DNA of 64,000 bases from Glaciimonas sp. PAMC28666 (GTDB lineage Bacteria; Pseudomonadota; Gammaproteobacteria; Burkholderiales; Burkholderiaceae_D), in the NCBI RefSeq assembly GCF_016917355.1, contig NZ_CP070304.1:1116001-1180000 (forward strand), read 5' to 3'. This document shows positions 47,501 to 56,766 of this stretch, piece after piece; the stretch's first letter is position 1, and each line of letters opens with the position of its first letter. The translations under genes and the position numbers were made by a program. The notes below the pieces were generated by a model that saw only the letters and a program-made list of their open reading frames with translations, did not search any database and had not been told where the DNA came from.

Positions 47501-48021
47501 TCGATATAAAAACTGTCAGGGAAAATGGTCATCCAATGCTGCGCGCAACGTTTCGCCGCTGCCAGATTGCCATTATCAATGGCAATTCCAACGTCGCCGA
47601 AATGCGCGCCTGACAAAGCGATAAGACCATTCCCGCTAGCCTGATTCTGGAGGTCTTCAAGCCACTCAGAGCGAATTTCAGCGCGACCGCGATGCAGATT
47701 TTCAATCCAGGCTTTAGACAACAGTTCGCAAAGTTGCAGATAGCCGACACGGTTCTTCGCCAGCAAGAGCAATCGTGATGGCTTATCGCGGACTTCGTCG
47801 TTGGTGATCCAGACGTCGCAACCGATGATAGGCTTGACGCCTTTGCTGCGCGCGGCTTTATAAAACTTCACCATACCAAACAGGTTGGCAAGATCGGATA
47901 TCCCTAGCGCGGCTTGCTGATCGTCGGCAGCGGCTTTAATTACGTCGTCGATGCGCACTAAGCCATCGACAATTGAGTATTCGGAATGCAGGCGGAGATG
48001 TGTAAATTGCGGTGTCGTCAT
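44554..48021 (-). CDS. dnaE: DNA polymerase III alpha subunit
   Basis: The replicative polymerase of 1155 residues. It has the N-terminal PHP domain (HLRLHSEYSIVDGLVRIDDV...), the catalytic PDFDIDFCQEGRDRVI aspartates with GPGRGSGAGSLVAY before them, the GGVLIAPGKLTDFCPLY and YRPGPMDLIPDFCKRKHG blocks, the HhH region and an OB fold (LAGIISGMRTQMTQRGKMVIVTLDDGSASVDV). The ATG at 48021 is the family start; the frame is open 15 codons further. It is a single gene, divergent from trhO. Confidence 0.97.
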   Translation of the reverse strand: MTTPQFTHLRLHSEYSIVDGLVRIDDVIKAAADDQQAALGISDLANLFGMVKFYKAARSKGVKPIIGCDVWITNDEVRDKPSRLLLLAKNRVGYLQLCELLSKAWIENLHRGRAEIRSEWLEDLQNQASGNGLIALSGAHFGDVGIAIDNGNLAAAKRCAQHWMTIFPDSFYIEVQRADQPNMEANVRHAVALASELQLPVVATHPIQFLDKEEFIAHEARTCISEGEMLANARRVRRFNDQQCFKTQAEMAALFADIPAALQNSVEIAKRCNLSLQLGKPQLPDFPTPEGMSIGEFLDQQSKDGLEMRMLHLFPDEEKREQNRQRYQDRLKFEIDTIVKMGFPGYFLIVAEFIRWAKDNGVPVGPGRGSGAGSLVAYSLQITDLDPLRYNLLFERFLNPERVSMPDFDIDFCQEGRDRVIQHVKDLYGKEAVSQIATFGTMAAKGAIRDVGRVLDFGYNFCDGISKLIPFKPGKHVTIADAIKEEPMLAERLENEEEVKQLLSLAQQVEGIARNIGMHAGGVLIAPGKLTDFCPLYTQGGDAGVVSQYDKDDVEAVGLVKFDFLGLTTLTILDRAVRYIKQLDPAMADFSLEKLPLNDRASYQLLTAAKTVAVFQLESRGMQGMLKDARPDRFEDIIALVALYRPGPMDLIPDFCKRKHGERFDYPDPRTEGILSETYGIMVYQEQVMQMAQVVGGYSLGGADLLRRAMGKKKAEEMAEHRQIFRDGAAKDGLTEAKADEIFDLMEKFAGYGFNKSHAAAYALLSYHTAYLKAHHPAAFMAANLSLAMDDTEKVKILVEDSLDICKLTLLPPDINLSEYRFTPEAEAGKKAAFIRYGLGAVKGSGQNAIEAIVAARNVKPFVDLFDFCVRVDKRQINRRTIESLIRAGAFDCFNVDRGILLASVPLAMEAADQKLAAANQVSLFGGDDSDLEQPPEYVKAAPWTDRKKLTEEKLALGFYLSGHLFDIYAPEARRFARTPLGNLEPSRDARTLAGIISGMRTQMTQRGKMVIVTLDDGSASVDVTVYNEQFEPNKGFFKEDEFLVVQGKVSEDRFNGGLRISAEKVMDIAAARIHYGRQFVLSLTASKQQIDVIELKAMLASHRSDAGLPLTVRYTGGGVGCEILFGDGWRVSPSDGLQSSLADRLGRESVLIEY

Positions 48022-48168
48022 AGCCCGTATTTTACCCCGCCGCCCGCCCTGAATCGGCTTTCGCACAGCAAATCACGTCGAAAAGTCCTGTCGCGTTTAT
48101 AATACTGTTAAATCAATGACTTACAGCAACGTCAGAGATACTTCAAAGACCCCCGGAAAATCAAGCTT

Positions 48169-49068
48169 ATGTCGTCCACACAACATTACGTCAACATTGC
48201 AGCGTACAAATTTATCACTTTCGATGATACCGCAGACAAACGCGCAGAATTTCTCACAACCTGCACGCAACTTCAGCTAAGAGGGACAATTCTTCTCAGT
48301 CCTGAAGGCATCAACATGTTCCTGGCGGGCCTTCGTGATCAAATTGATCAGTTTTTAGTCTGGTTACGATCTGATGCGCGCTTTGCTGATCTGGAAGTTA
48401 AGGAAAGCTATTCCGAGAATCAGCCTTTTACCCGGATGCTAGTGAAGTTAAAGGCGGAAATCATCACGATGAAACACCCGTTGATCAAGCCAGAAGCAGG
48501 TCGAGCCCCATCCGTTGCGCCAAAGACACTCAAGCGCTGGCTTGATCAAGGCCACGACGACAATGGCCGTCCTGTGGTCATGGTGGATACGCGCAACGGC
48601 TTTGAGGTCGATGTTGGCACCTTCGAAAACACGGTGGATTACCGGATTGACAAGTTCAGCGAATTTCCGGACGTTATCTCCGCGCATAAGGCGTCTCTGA
48701 TCGACAAAACCGTGGTGACTTTCTGCACCGGCGGCATCCGCTGCGAAAAAGCCGCCATACATATGCAAGAAATTGGCTTCGACAGCGTCTACCAACTCGA
48801 CGGTGGGATTCTGAAATACTTTGAAGAATGCGGCGGAGCCCACTACAACGGCGATTGCTTTGTGTTCGACTACAGAACAGCGCTCAATCCGCAGCTTCAG
48901 GAAACCGCCGCGTCCCAATGCTTTATCTGTCGCACGGTCGTGACGCCTCGAGAGCAGCTTTCACCGGAATACGTTATTGGCGTATCTTGTCCGCATTGTG
49001 CGACCAAACGAACCCGGAAAATGTCGGAGCAAAATACACCGAAGCCAGAAGCAAACTTAACACCATAA
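48169..49068 (+). CDS. trhO: tRNA uridine(34) hydroxylase (rhodanese family)
   Basis: A 299-residue YceA/TrhO protein that hydroxylates U34 of certain tRNAs. It has the N-terminal acylphosphatase-like UPF0176 domain ([12 protein letters not shown]...[16 protein letters not shown]) and a rhodanese domain with the active-site loop [10 protein letters not shown] (Cys in [11 protein letters not shown]). A C-terminal zinc-like CFICRTVV...CPHC pair follows. A terminator lies just downstream. Both core motifs are intact. Confidence 0.95.
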   Translation: MSSTQHYVNIAAYKFITFDDTADKRAEFLTTCTQLQLRGTILLSPEGINMFLAGLRDQIDQFLVWLRSDARFADLEVKESYSENQPFTRMLVKLKAEIITMKHPLIKPEAGRAPSVAPKTLKRWLDQGHDDNGRPVVMVDTRNGFEVDVGTFENTVDYRIDKFSEFPDVISAHKASLIDKTVVTFCTGGIRCEKAAIHMQEIGFDSVYQLDGGILKYFEECGGAHYNGDCFVFDYRTALNPQLQETAASQCFICRTVVTPREQLSPEYVIGVSCPHCATKRTRKMSEQNTPKPEANLTP

Positions 49069-49091
49069 CTATGGTGTGCGATAAAGAACAC

Positions 49092-49125
49092 AAAGCGCAG
49101 CCGGCCTCCGGATGCGCTTTTTTCT
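49092..49125 (+). terminator. Rho-independent terminator after trhO
   Basis: AAAGCGCA at 49092-49099 pairs with TGCGCTTT at 49113-49120, with a further CCGG/CCGG contact in the loop, and a T-rich tail follows. Confidence 0.85.
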
Positions 49126-49234
49126 TTTTGATGGTTTATTTCATCCTCGTTTAAGGTGACCCCAAATTTTAGCTATATCATGCAATCTATGATGCGATAA
49201 ATCGTTAAATTTTCCTTATGGCGCTGAGCGAACT

Positions 49235-50155
49235 ATGAATTTGACGCTGGAAGCCCTGCAAATCATTGACACAATCGACCGCAAAGGCAGCTTTGGTGCG
49301 GCAGCCATCGCATTGAATCGGGTACCGTCAGCGCTCACTTACAGCATCCGAAAACTGGAGGACGATCTTGATGTTTTGTTGTTTGACCGGACAGGTCACC
49401 GTGCCAAACTGACGGTTGCGGGTCTTGAGTTACTGACTGAAGGACGCCATTTACTAAAGGCGGCACAAGAACTTGAGCGCCGCGTAAAACGCACTGCGAC
49501 TGGCTGGGAAGTAGAGCTTCGCATTGTTTTGGATAGTATTGTGCCGTTCGAGGCTTTAATGCCAATGATCGCCACCTTTGATCGCGAGAACGCAGGGACC
49601 CGACTGCGTATTTTTCACGAGGCCCTTTCCGGCGTATGGGAAGCCTTGATCAATGATCGCGCCGATCTGGCGATTGGCGCGCCGCACGATGGTCCCGACT
49701 ATGTCCGCATGAGCGGTGATTTTCAGACGCGACCGCTAGGCACCACCGATTGGGCCTTCGCGGTGGCGCCGCACCATCCGCTGGCGTCGGCGCCGGAACC
49801 GCTGACCGCAGATACAATCCAACAGTATCGGGCGGTTGCAGTCGGCGACACGGGACGTGGTCTGCCCAGCATCACCTCCGGGCTGTTAATCGGGCAAGAT
49901 ATTTTGACCGTACCGACGATGTCGACGAAATTGCAAGCGCAACTGAACGGATTGGGATGTGGTCATTTACCGCGTCATCTGGCTGCTCCCCATTTTTTAT
50001 CTGGCGCCTTAATAGAAAAAGAAACATTAGAGGCAAAGCCAGGCGTCAAATTACAAATAGCCTGGCGCAGGCCGGTTCTGGGCAAATCGTTAAAATGGTT
50101 TATCAATCAATTAAGTCATCCCGGAACCGCCCAACATTTTATTGAGTGGCCTTAG
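49235..50155 (+). CDS. LysR-family transcriptional regulator
   Basis: A 306-residue regulator: winged helix-turn-helix (ALQIIDTIDRKGSFGAAAIALNRVPSALTYSIRKLEDDLDVLLFDRTGHRAKLT, residues about 6-60) and a periplasmic-binding-like effector domain. The LNRVPSALTYSIRKLE recognition helix is typical of the DsdC/YhaJ-type branch. Its target is not adjacent: gluQRS starts six bases later on the same strand, so the pair may be cotranscribed without a shared role. Confidence 0.9.
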   Translation: MNLTLEALQIIDTIDRKGSFGAAAIALNRVPSALTYSIRKLEDDLDVLLFDRTGHRAKLTVAGLELLTEGRHLLKAAQELERRVKRTATGWEVELRIVLDSIVPFEALMPMIATFDRENAGTRLRIFHEALSGVWEALINDRADLAIGAPHDGPDYVRMSGDFQTRPLGTTDWAFAVAPHHPLASAPEPLTADTIQQYRAVAVGDTGRGLPSITSGLLIGQDILTVPTMSTKLQAQLNGLGCGHLPRHLAAPHFLSGALIEKETLEAKPGVKLQIAWRRPVLGKSLKWFINQLSHPGTAQHFIEWP

Positions 50156-50161
50156 GGCCAA

Positions 50162-51112
50162 ATGGACACCCTTACTTTTTTCAGTTACCTACCGATGCCC
50201 GACGCAACCCATTACATTGGACGTTTCGCCCCCTCTCCGACCGGACTCTTGCACGACGGCTCGCTCGTGGCCGCTATGGCAAGTTATCTGGACGCTAAAG
50301 CCCACCAGGGCCAGTGGCTGGTGCGGATGGAAGATGTGGATGAAGCACGCACTGCTCCTGGTGCTGCGGACGCAATCTTAAATGCGCTGTCGACGCTACA
50401 AATGATGTGGGACGGGACGGTGGTGTATCAAAGTCAGCGCACCGATCTCTATCTGGATGCCTTTGACAAGCTCGGGCGACTGGCCTATCCCTGCGGATGT
50501 ACCCGCCGGGAAATCGTCGACTCGCAAATCGGTGTCGCATCAGACGGCGCTGCGGTGTATCCCGGCACCTGCAGAGAAGGTCTCCCGGTGGGCAAACCCA
50601 CCCGGTCTTACCGATTGCTGGTACCTGATGTGGGTCAGGCAGAGGAACTGATTCGCTTTGAAGACAGGTGGCAAGGAGTGGTGCAACAGCATCTTGCCAT
50701 CGAGGTAGGCGATTTTGTGTTGAAGCGTGCGGACGGGTTTTGGACCTATCAACTTGCCGTCGTCGTCGACGATGCCGAACAGGGCGTTACACATGTTGTA
50801 CGTGGCGCTGATCTTCTTGACTCGACAGCCCGACAAATTTATCTGCAACGGCAATTAGGGCTGACGACCCCGAGCTATTTACATGTTCCGGTTATTACCA
50901 ATGCGAACGGCGAAAAATTATCTAAACAATATGATGCACAACCATTGGATTTGACGCAGCCGCTTCAAACCCTGGTAAAGGCAGCCTGGTTTTTGGGATT
51001 AGAAATTGGCCGCGTTAATTCGATAGAAATGTTCTGGCCTCTTGCCATTGCAGCGTGGGCCGGTCAGCGCATCGAGCGCCGTAGCACTGCGAGATTCAAG
51101 ACAGACTCATGA
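50162..51112 (+). CDS. gluQ: Glutamyl-Q tRNA(Asp) synthetase
   Basis: GluQRS attaches glutamate to queuosine-34 of tRNA(Asp). The 316 residues resemble a truncated glutamyl-tRNA synthetase: class I HIGH-like GRFAPSPTGLLHDGS (with HDGS), the zinc cysteines in YPCGCTRRE...YPGTCREG, and KMSKS-like KLSKQ in NGEKLSKQ. The anticodon-binding domain is absent, as expected. The start could instead be the ATG at 50195 (MPDATHYIGRF). Confidence 0.93.
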   Translation: MDTLTFFSYLPMPDATHYIGRFAPSPTGLLHDGSLVAAMASYLDAKAHQGQWLVRMEDVDEARTAPGAADAILNALSTLQMMWDGTVVYQSQRTDLYLDAFDKLGRLAYPCGCTRREIVDSQIGVASDGAAVYPGTCREGLPVGKPTRSYRLLVPDVGQAEELIRFEDRWQGVVQQHLAIEVGDFVLKRADGFWTYQLAVVVDDAEQGVTHVVRGADLLDSTARQIYLQRQLGLTTPSYLHVPVITNANGEKLSKQYDAQPLDLTQPLQTLVKAAWFLGLEIGRVNSIEMFWPLAIAAWAGQRIERRSTARFKTDS

Positions 51113-51254
51113 TGGCGACATAGCAAACGCGCATTTACAAGGTGCACAGAAGTTGCAGCCTGGTTTTATCTTTAGGGCGTTGATACCCAACCATAAAAAT
51201 GGCCAGTAAATTGCTTTAGCAATCACCGGCCTATATACATTTCACTACGTTCTT

Positions 51255-51302
51255 GGATGAGCACCTGAGTGAGCACCTAAGTGGGCACTTGAGTGAGTGC
51301 CT
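51255..51302. repeat. Four tandem 12-bp repeats between convergent genes
   Basis: GGATGAGCACCT, GAGTGAGCACCT, AAGTGGGCACTT and GAGTGAGTGCCT lie head to tail, between gluQRS and the convergent helicase gene. Upstream, GGCCAGTAAATTGCTTTAGCAATCACCGGCC (about 51201-51231, quoted in two parts: GGCCAGTAAATTGC and GCAATCACCGGCC) can form a hairpin. Confidence 0.85.
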
Positions 51303-51323
51303 CCTTCAGCGCACAGCCTCGTT

Positions 51324-52877
51324 TTAACGCTTAGGCATCCCACCCAATAACGCAGCAAGCTTATGTTTCGGCTTGACCGGAAGTGTTCCTTGATTCTGTG
51401 CGCTCTCGACCGACGACAGTGTCGGTTCGTACGGCTTCAGAAACCATGGATCAATTTTTTCTTTGCGCGGCAACGATGTGTAAGCGCTGCGGGTATGCTG
51501 CTGACTACGATCCGACGAGCCGGATTGGGAATCGGTTCTGCTGTCAGAGCGCGAGCCTGAGCGTGAATCTGAGCGCGCGTCCGAACGAGAATCCGAGCGT
51601 CCATTTCCGCGTGAATCACCCTCTTCGCGGCGCGGAGAACGTTCGCGCTCGGAAACGCGCGGCTTGGCCACAAAGCCGACCAATTCAGCACGAACAAACT
51701 TGTGCTTAATCATCTTTTCGATATCGACCAATAACCGTTCGTCTTTATCGGTACACAACGAAATGGCATCACCCGACGCGCCAGCACGGCCGGTACGACC
51801 GATACGATGCACATAATCTTCAGCGTTATAAGGCAAATCGAAGTTAATGACGCAAGGTAATTCGGCGATATCGAGACCGCGGGCAGCGACATCGGTCGCG
51901 ACCAACACCTCAATCTCGCCTTGCTTAAAAGCTTCCAAGGCAGCCATGCGCTCGTTTTGACTTTTATCACCGTGGATTGCGGAAGCATTGACGCCTTCGC
52001 TCTCCAGATGTTTTGCCAGCCGCGATGCACCAATTTTAGTGTTCGAAAACACGATAACCTGCTTCAGGTTGCGTTCGCGAATGATAAATGACACGGCGTC
52101 CAGCTTTGACTGGTCATCAATCCGATACATCGTTTGAGTGACATTGTCAGCCGTCGCATTACTGCGTGCGACCTCAATAGTGACCGGATTTTTAAGGAAG
52201 CTACCTGCGAGCTTTTTGATTTCGGCGGAAAACGTCGCCGAAAACATCAGACTCTGCCGTTCTTTTGGCAACAAGTTGATAATGCGCTGCAAATCAGGCA
52301 GGAAACCCATATCGAGCATCCTGTCAGCCTCATCCATCACCAGAATTTGCGTCTGTGACAAGCTTATAGTTTTTTGCTGCACATGATCAAGCAAACGACC
52401 TGGCGTTGCGATCACTATTTCGATACCGGAACGCAGCGCTGCGGTTTGCGGTGCCATATCGATACCGCCAAACACCACCGTAGCGCGCAAGGAAGTATGG
52501 CGGCAATACGCTTTAACGTTTTCCGCCACCTGGTCCGCTAATTCACGCGTCGGGGTCAAAATCAGCGCACGTACCGGATGACGTGCAGGCGATGCGCTAG
52601 TATTTGCATGCGCTAGCAGCAACTGAATAATCGGCAGCGCAAATCCCGCCGTTTTACCAGTCCCCGTTTGTGCTGCGCCCATGACATCGCGACCTTGTAA
52701 AACGATCGGAATTGCTTGCGCTTGAATCGGCGTCGGATTGACATACCCCTGATCGCTCAACGCTCGCAGGATGTCTGGGGATAATCCAAAATCGGTAAAT
52801 CGAATGGAAGGCGCAGATGTTTCATCATCGGACGCTATGATAATTTCTTGTTGCTTTTCAGACTGAGTGTCAGGCAT
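51324..52877 (-). CDS. rhlE: DEAD-box RNA helicase, RhlE type
   Basis: An ATP-dependent RNA helicase of 517 residues acting in ribosome assembly or RNA decay. Motifs in order: Q motif (GYVNPTPIQAQAIP), AQTGTGKT, PTRELADQ, TPGRLLD, VMDEADRMLDMG, SATF, and HRIGRTGRAG. After the core (about residue 410) comes a low-complexity Arg/Ser/Asp repeat tail (RSDSRSDARSDSRSGSRSDS) and a basic C-terminus ending LLGGMPKR. The tail is typical of RNA-binding extensions, but here it has a near-perfect short repeat. Confidence 0.92.
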   Translation of the reverse strand: MPDTQSEKQQEIIIASDDETSAPSIRFTDFGLSPDILRALSDQGYVNPTPIQAQAIPIVLQGRDVMGAAQTGTGKTAGFALPIIQLLLAHANTSASPARHPVRALILTPTRELADQVAENVKAYCRHTSLRATVVFGGIDMAPQTAALRSGIEIVIATPGRLLDHVQQKTISLSQTQILVMDEADRMLDMGFLPDLQRIINLLPKERQSLMFSATFSAEIKKLAGSFLKNPVTIEVARSNATADNVTQTMYRIDDQSKLDAVSFIIRERNLKQVIVFSNTKIGASRLAKHLESEGVNASAIHGDKSQNERMAALEAFKQGEIEVLVATDVAARGLDIAELPCVINFDLPYNAEDYVHRIGRTGRAGASGDAISLCTDKDERLLVDIEKMIKHKFVRAELVGFVAKPRVSERERSPRREEGDSRGNGRSDSRSDARSDSRSGSRSDSRTDSQSGSSDRSQQHTRSAYTSLPRKEKIDPWFLKPYEPTLSSVESAQNQGTLPVKPKHKLAALLGGMPKR

Positions 52878-53149
52878 AGTTATTGGCGGCCTTCCACGTC
52901 GTATAGTTCATCTATATAAACGCGGCATTAACGAATTTGCATTCGCCTAAAGGCACTATTGCTTTCAAAGAATTCGTGATTTCGTGTCAACTTTACATCT
53001 GCCAACGTTGCTAGAAGCAATCGTTTGACTGTATTCAAGCCGAATCGATAGAAGGTGTGTAACTGTCGTTCGATCAGCACACTTTTGCATTACAGTCCAG
53101 TATTTAGTCCGGTATTATACGCCTAGCAGCCAAATTTCATCACTTCTGT

Positions 53150-54175
53150 TCATATTCCTATCTGATCCAGTGGCCAGCGCGGTCGCACATTAAACGTATA
53201 GTCGCGCTGCGCAGCCTCTGGATTGACTTGCAAGCGCATTGCGCCAGCAAATGCAATCATCGCCCCATTGTCGGTGCAAAACTCCAGTTCCGGATAAAAC
53301 ACCTTAAAGCGTCGCTTAAGTGCCGCGGCATCCAGCGCGCTGCGCAATTGCTGATTGGCACCCACGCCACCAGCGATAACCAACCGATTCAACCCAGTCT
53401 GTTTTAACGCCGCCAGACATTTAACTACCAGAACTTCTACCAGCGCGTCCACAAAAGCCCGGGCAATATTGGCTTTATCCTGTTCACCCATGGCGGAAGA
53501 TTGTTTTTTTACCAATGTAAGAACTGCGGTCTTCAGCCCCGAAAAGCTGAAATTCAGATTTTTTGAATGCAACATTGGTCTTGGCAATTGATAAACGGCT
53601 GGGTCTCCCGACTCTGCCAGCCGTGATATTGCGGGTCCACCGGGATAACCGAGTCCGAGTAATTTGGCGGATTTATCAAACGCCTCACCTGCGGCATCGT
53701 CCAATGTTTCGCCCAACAAACTATATTGCCCTACGCCATCTACCCGCATTAATTGCGTATGCCCACCGGATACCAACAAAGCCACGAACGGAAATTTTGG
53801 TGGATTGCTAGCCAGTAGCGGAGATAGAAGGTGTCCTTCCAGGTGATGGACGCCGAGCATGGGTGCATTTAAAGCCAGTCCAAGGCCGCACGCGACCGAC
53901 GCGCCGACCAACAAAGCGCCAGCTAGTCCCGGCCCCTGCGTATAGGCAATGGCATCAATTTCATTCAGGGCCGTATTTCCCTCGGACAATACTTGTTGCA
54001 ATAAAGGAATCGCACGTCGGATATGATCCCGGGATGCAAGTTCGGGCACCACGCCACCGTACTGCTCGTGCATTGCAACTTGCGAATAGAGTGCGTGAGA
54101 GAGCAAACCGCGCTGCGTATCGTAGAGCGCAATGCCGGTTTCATCACAGGATGATTCAACGCCAAGAACAATCAT
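53150..54175 (-). CDS. tsaD: tRNA N6-threonylcarbamoyl-adenosine synthase subunit TsaD
   Basis: The catalytic ASKHA-fold subunit of the threonylcarbamoyl transferase that makes t6A37 in ANN-decoding tRNAs, with TsaB and TsaE. 341 residues from the ATG at 54175 (a TTG four codons upstream is possible). It has [17 protein letters not shown], the metal-binding HLEGHL (two His), [23 protein letters not shown] and [10 protein letters not shown]. In many relatives it lies beside rpsU; here about 7 kb separates them. Confidence 0.96.
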   Translation of the reverse strand: MIVLGVESSCDETGIALYDTQRGLLSHALYSQVAMHEQYGGVVPELASRDHIRRAIPLLQQVLSEGNTALNEIDAIAYTQGPGLAGALLVGASVACGLGLALNAPMLGVHHLEGHLLSPLLASNPPKFPFVALLVSGGHTQLMRVDGVGQYSLLGETLDDAAGEAFDKSAKLLGLGYPGGPAISRLAESGDPAVYQLPRPMLHSKNLNFSFSGLKTAVLTLVKKQSSAMGEQDKANIARAFVDALVEVLVVKCLAALKQTGLNRLVIAGGVGANQQLRSALDAAALKRRFKVFYPELEFCTDNGAMIAFAGAMRLQVNPEAAQRDYTFNVRPRWPLDQIGI

Positions 54176-54312
54176 GGTAATAGACAATTTTTACAATGTG
54201 GCATTGTAATGGAATGTGTGCTCAAGCTTAAGAATAAGCTTCGTATCCCTTTGCTTGCGGGGCAATCATAGGTAAATGTCGACAGCAGACCATCCGCGTT
54301 CGCGCCGATAAT

Positions 54313-54504
54313 TTAATCTTTCCCCAGACGTCGCATGGCATCCCGCAAGAAATGAATCTGGTCAGAGAAGCGAGTACATGCAGTACAGGTCCACAAATGC
54401 ACCCTGACGCGAGCGCGATGAAAGGGCGAAAGTGTTCGATCCTGTGCTTCAGACAAGAGGCTCTGGGTTTCTCGGCAAGTAGGGAACAAGCGGTGTCGGT
54501 GCAT
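54313..54504 (-). CDS. Putative zinc-finger anti-sigma factor
   Basis: A 63-residue cytosolic protein with the ZAS-type motif HLWTCTACTRF (His-x3-Cys-x2-Cys), the metal-binding signature of group IV anti-sigma factors. An upstream in-frame TAA two codons before the ATG fixes the start. It has no membrane segment. It lies 142 bp downstream of a sigma factor on the same strand, its presumed target; both should sense redox or metal stress by loss of zinc. Confidence 0.7.
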   Translation of the reverse strand: MHRHRLFPTCRETQSLLSEAQDRTLSPFHRARVRVHLWTCTACTRFSDQIHFLRDAMRRLGKD

Positions 54505-54646
54505 AAATTATGGTGTTGGACGAAGAGGAGTCATCATGCGTAGTCGTGGAAACACCACGAAAATTACATTCAAATAAAGTTCATCGGCAAGGAAATATCC
54601 AGACAGCAACAAAAAAGTACGGCGCCCTGTCTATTTGCCGGTACCG

Positions 54647-55216
54647 CTATGCCAACTGCGTGCCAAACCAATTAATCTGTAAACATTCACGCAGGCGCGT
54701 ACGTGCACGGTACAACAGAACCCAGGCATTAGCGCTGGTGATATTCAGCTCCGTGCAGATTGCGTCGGTATCCAATTCCAACCACTCTCGCATCATAAAA
54801 ATGCGTCCGGTCTTGGCTGGCAACCTATCGATGCACAACTGTAAAATATCGAAGAATTCCTTACGTTCCAACGTTTGATCAGGACTTCCCCAGTCTGGCG
54901 TCGCTTCAATTGCGTGGTCCCGACTGTTAAATAACGCATCCACCATGTCCGCGTCGCTACGCTCATCGTAAGGATCATCCGTGAGTTGTATCTCCCGTTT
55001 GCCGCGCCGCAACTGATCGATCAACTTATGTTTGAGAATACCAATAACATACGTCTTCAAGGACGATTGCTGTTGAAAACGATCAGGATGTTCCATTACT
55101 GCAACGATGGTTTCCGATACTGCGTCTTCAGCCAGGCTGGTATTGCGTAACTGAAGTTGCGCAAACCTCAACAAAGGTAACCGCAATGCTTCAAGATCGT
55201 GGGGGTTAATTGCCAT
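54647..55216 (-). CDS. Sigma-70 family (ECF-like) RNA polymerase sigma factor
   Basis: A 189-residue alternative sigma factor. Region 2 (LPLLRFAQLQLRNTSLAEDAVSETIVAVMEHPDRFQQQSSLKTYVIGILKHKLIDQLRR) and region 4 (LPAKTGRIFMMREWLELDTDAICTELNITSANAWVLLYRARTRLRECL) are complete. The sequence resembles the TIGR02943-type group. The ATG at 55216 is preceded by GGATCAAT; an earlier TTG would add seven residues. The downstream zinc-finger gene is the likely anti-sigma. Palindromes CGTTA-N4-TAACG lie upstream. Confidence 0.88.
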   Translation of the reverse strand: MAINPHDLEALRLPLLRFAQLQLRNTSLAEDAVSETIVAVMEHPDRFQQQSSLKTYVIGILKHKLIDQLRRGKREIQLTDDPYDERSDADMVDALFNSRDHAIEATPDWGSPDQTLERKEFFDILQLCIDRLPAKTGRIFMMREWLELDTDAICTELNITSANAWVLLYRARTRLRECLQINWFGTQLA

Positions 55217-55254
55217 ATTGATCCAAAATTGATCCAAAAAAAGCGGGACTTAGG

Positions 55255-55336
55255 CGTTACATATAACGTTCAGGCAACTCGGACAACAAACAATGGACGT
55301 ATGAAGGCCGACAAACCGCATGACGAATAACGTTAT
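55255..55336 (-). promoter_or_regulatory. Two related palindromes upstream of the sigma-factor gene
   Basis: CGTTA-CATA-TAACG at 55255-55268 and the perfect ATAACGTTAT at 55327-55336 share the same half-sites. They lie 40 and 110 bp before the sigma gene, in a 392-bp gap (55217-55608) that also serves ybiB. A regulator binding site is possible; nothing else is recognised there. Confidence 0.35.
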
Positions 55337-55608
55337 GATATGGTCAAATACGCAAAAAATACATACAACTAATCAAGCGCTTGTACAACAGCGTCCCGCA
55401 TCGTGATGAATGAAAGGATCCATGCGCATTTTGTGCGTACTTTAGTGCAACAAGCGCAATCGATGATTAAGTCTCCAGGCAGGTCTGTCAACAGGCTTTA
55501 TCAATCTACAATTCAGCTGATAATTCATGGATGACGCTTCATTCAAACAAGTTCGTTGTTAAGCCGCTCATTTACGCTACCCATTTACTTAAATTGCTCC
55601 ATTGCCAT

Positions 55609-56622
55609 ATGCAAAATATAACATCACCAGAACCATTTAAAGCTGCGCGTTTTATCAAAGAAATCGGTCGCGGGAAAGACGGCGCTCGCAGCCTTTCTCG
55701 CCTGGATGCAGCAGACCTTTATTCTGCAATGCTAGACGGCCGTGTGTCTGATTTAGAGATGGGCGGCATCTTGCTGGCTATGCGCATTAAGGGCGAATCC
55801 GTCGATGAGATCGCTGGTTTTCTCGATGCCGCTGAAGCTTCTTTCACCCCGATCCCAAGCGCGGCCGAAAGCAATGCGGCTGGATCGTCACTGTACGCAC
55901 CGGTGGTCATTCCGAGTTACAACGGTGCCCGCCACATGGCGAACCTGACACCTTTACTGGCATTGCTGTTGGCCCGCGAGGGTATTCCGGTCCTGGTGCA
56001 TGGCGTATTGACGGACCCTGGAAGAATTACTACTGCAGAAATTTTTACGGCGCTAGGACAACCGCACATCACCAATGTCGAGGAAGCGACGCAACATTTC
56101 GCGGCACTTCAACCGGTTTTCATGCCAATCGCTGCTTTAGCACCAAAAATGTCACGGTTACTCGACATGCGCCGCATCTTGGGTGTACGCAACTCGACCC
56201 ATACTTTGGTGAAAATTATGCAACCGTTTAGCGCGCCAGCGCTGCGCTTAAGTTCCTATACGCACCCGGAATATCTGGCCATGCTGAGCTCCTATTTCAA
56301 GACAACCGCAGCCGCCGAACGGGGCGATGTATTCCTCATGCGTGGCACCGAAGGCGAAACAGTCGCCAACGCCAAACGCGCGCAACAAATCGAGTGGTTC
56401 CATGTTGGCACGCAGACCACTTTAGTTGAAAAACAAACCATCGCTGAAGAAATACCTGCGCTACCGGAAGAGCGCAACGCAGACGTGACAGCGCGCTGGA
56501 TACTCGACGCTCTGGAAGGCCGAATCGCGATACCGAAACCGATTCTGGAACAGGTTGCACATTGCAAAGAGGTTTGCAAAATACTTAAACTCAGGCAAAC
56601 TTCAGTACCATTTTTGCGTTAA
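55609..56622 (+). CDS. ybiB: YbiB-type DNA-binding protein (TrpD2 family)
   Basis: A 337-residue protein of the glycosyltransferase-3/TrpD-like fold. E. coli YbiB (320 residues) binds nucleic acid and has no phosphoribosyltransferase activity. Conserved: FKAARFIKEIGRGKDGARSLSRLDAADLYSAMLDGRVSDLEMGGILLAMRIKGE near the N-terminus, ARHMANLTPLLALLLAREGIPVLVHG and RRILGVRNSTHTLVKIM. I chose the ATG at 55609; 26 codons upstream are open but unlike the family. Confidence 0.92.
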   Translation: MQNITSPEPFKAARFIKEIGRGKDGARSLSRLDAADLYSAMLDGRVSDLEMGGILLAMRIKGESVDEIAGFLDAAEASFTPIPSAAESNAAGSSLYAPVVIPSYNGARHMANLTPLLALLLAREGIPVLVHGVLTDPGRITTAEIFTALGQPHITNVEEATQHFAALQPVFMPIAALAPKMSRLLDMRRILGVRNSTHTLVKIMQPFSAPALRLSSYTHPEYLAMLSSYFKTTAAAERGDVFLMRGTEGETVANAKRAQQIEWFHVGTQTTLVEKQTIAEEIPALPEERNADVTARWILDALEGRIAIPKPILEQVAHCKEVCKILKLRQTSVPFLR

Positions 56623-56766
56623 GACCCGTTAAAACGGTGCAAAAAACGTGCAATTCAGGAACTAAGTCGATTTAAAACGGACAAACGATCAATAATTTGA
56701 AGCATAAATATCATGACCGTGCGGGCATTATTCAGGTGCCCAAACCATGATTCCAGGAGGAAGCCC

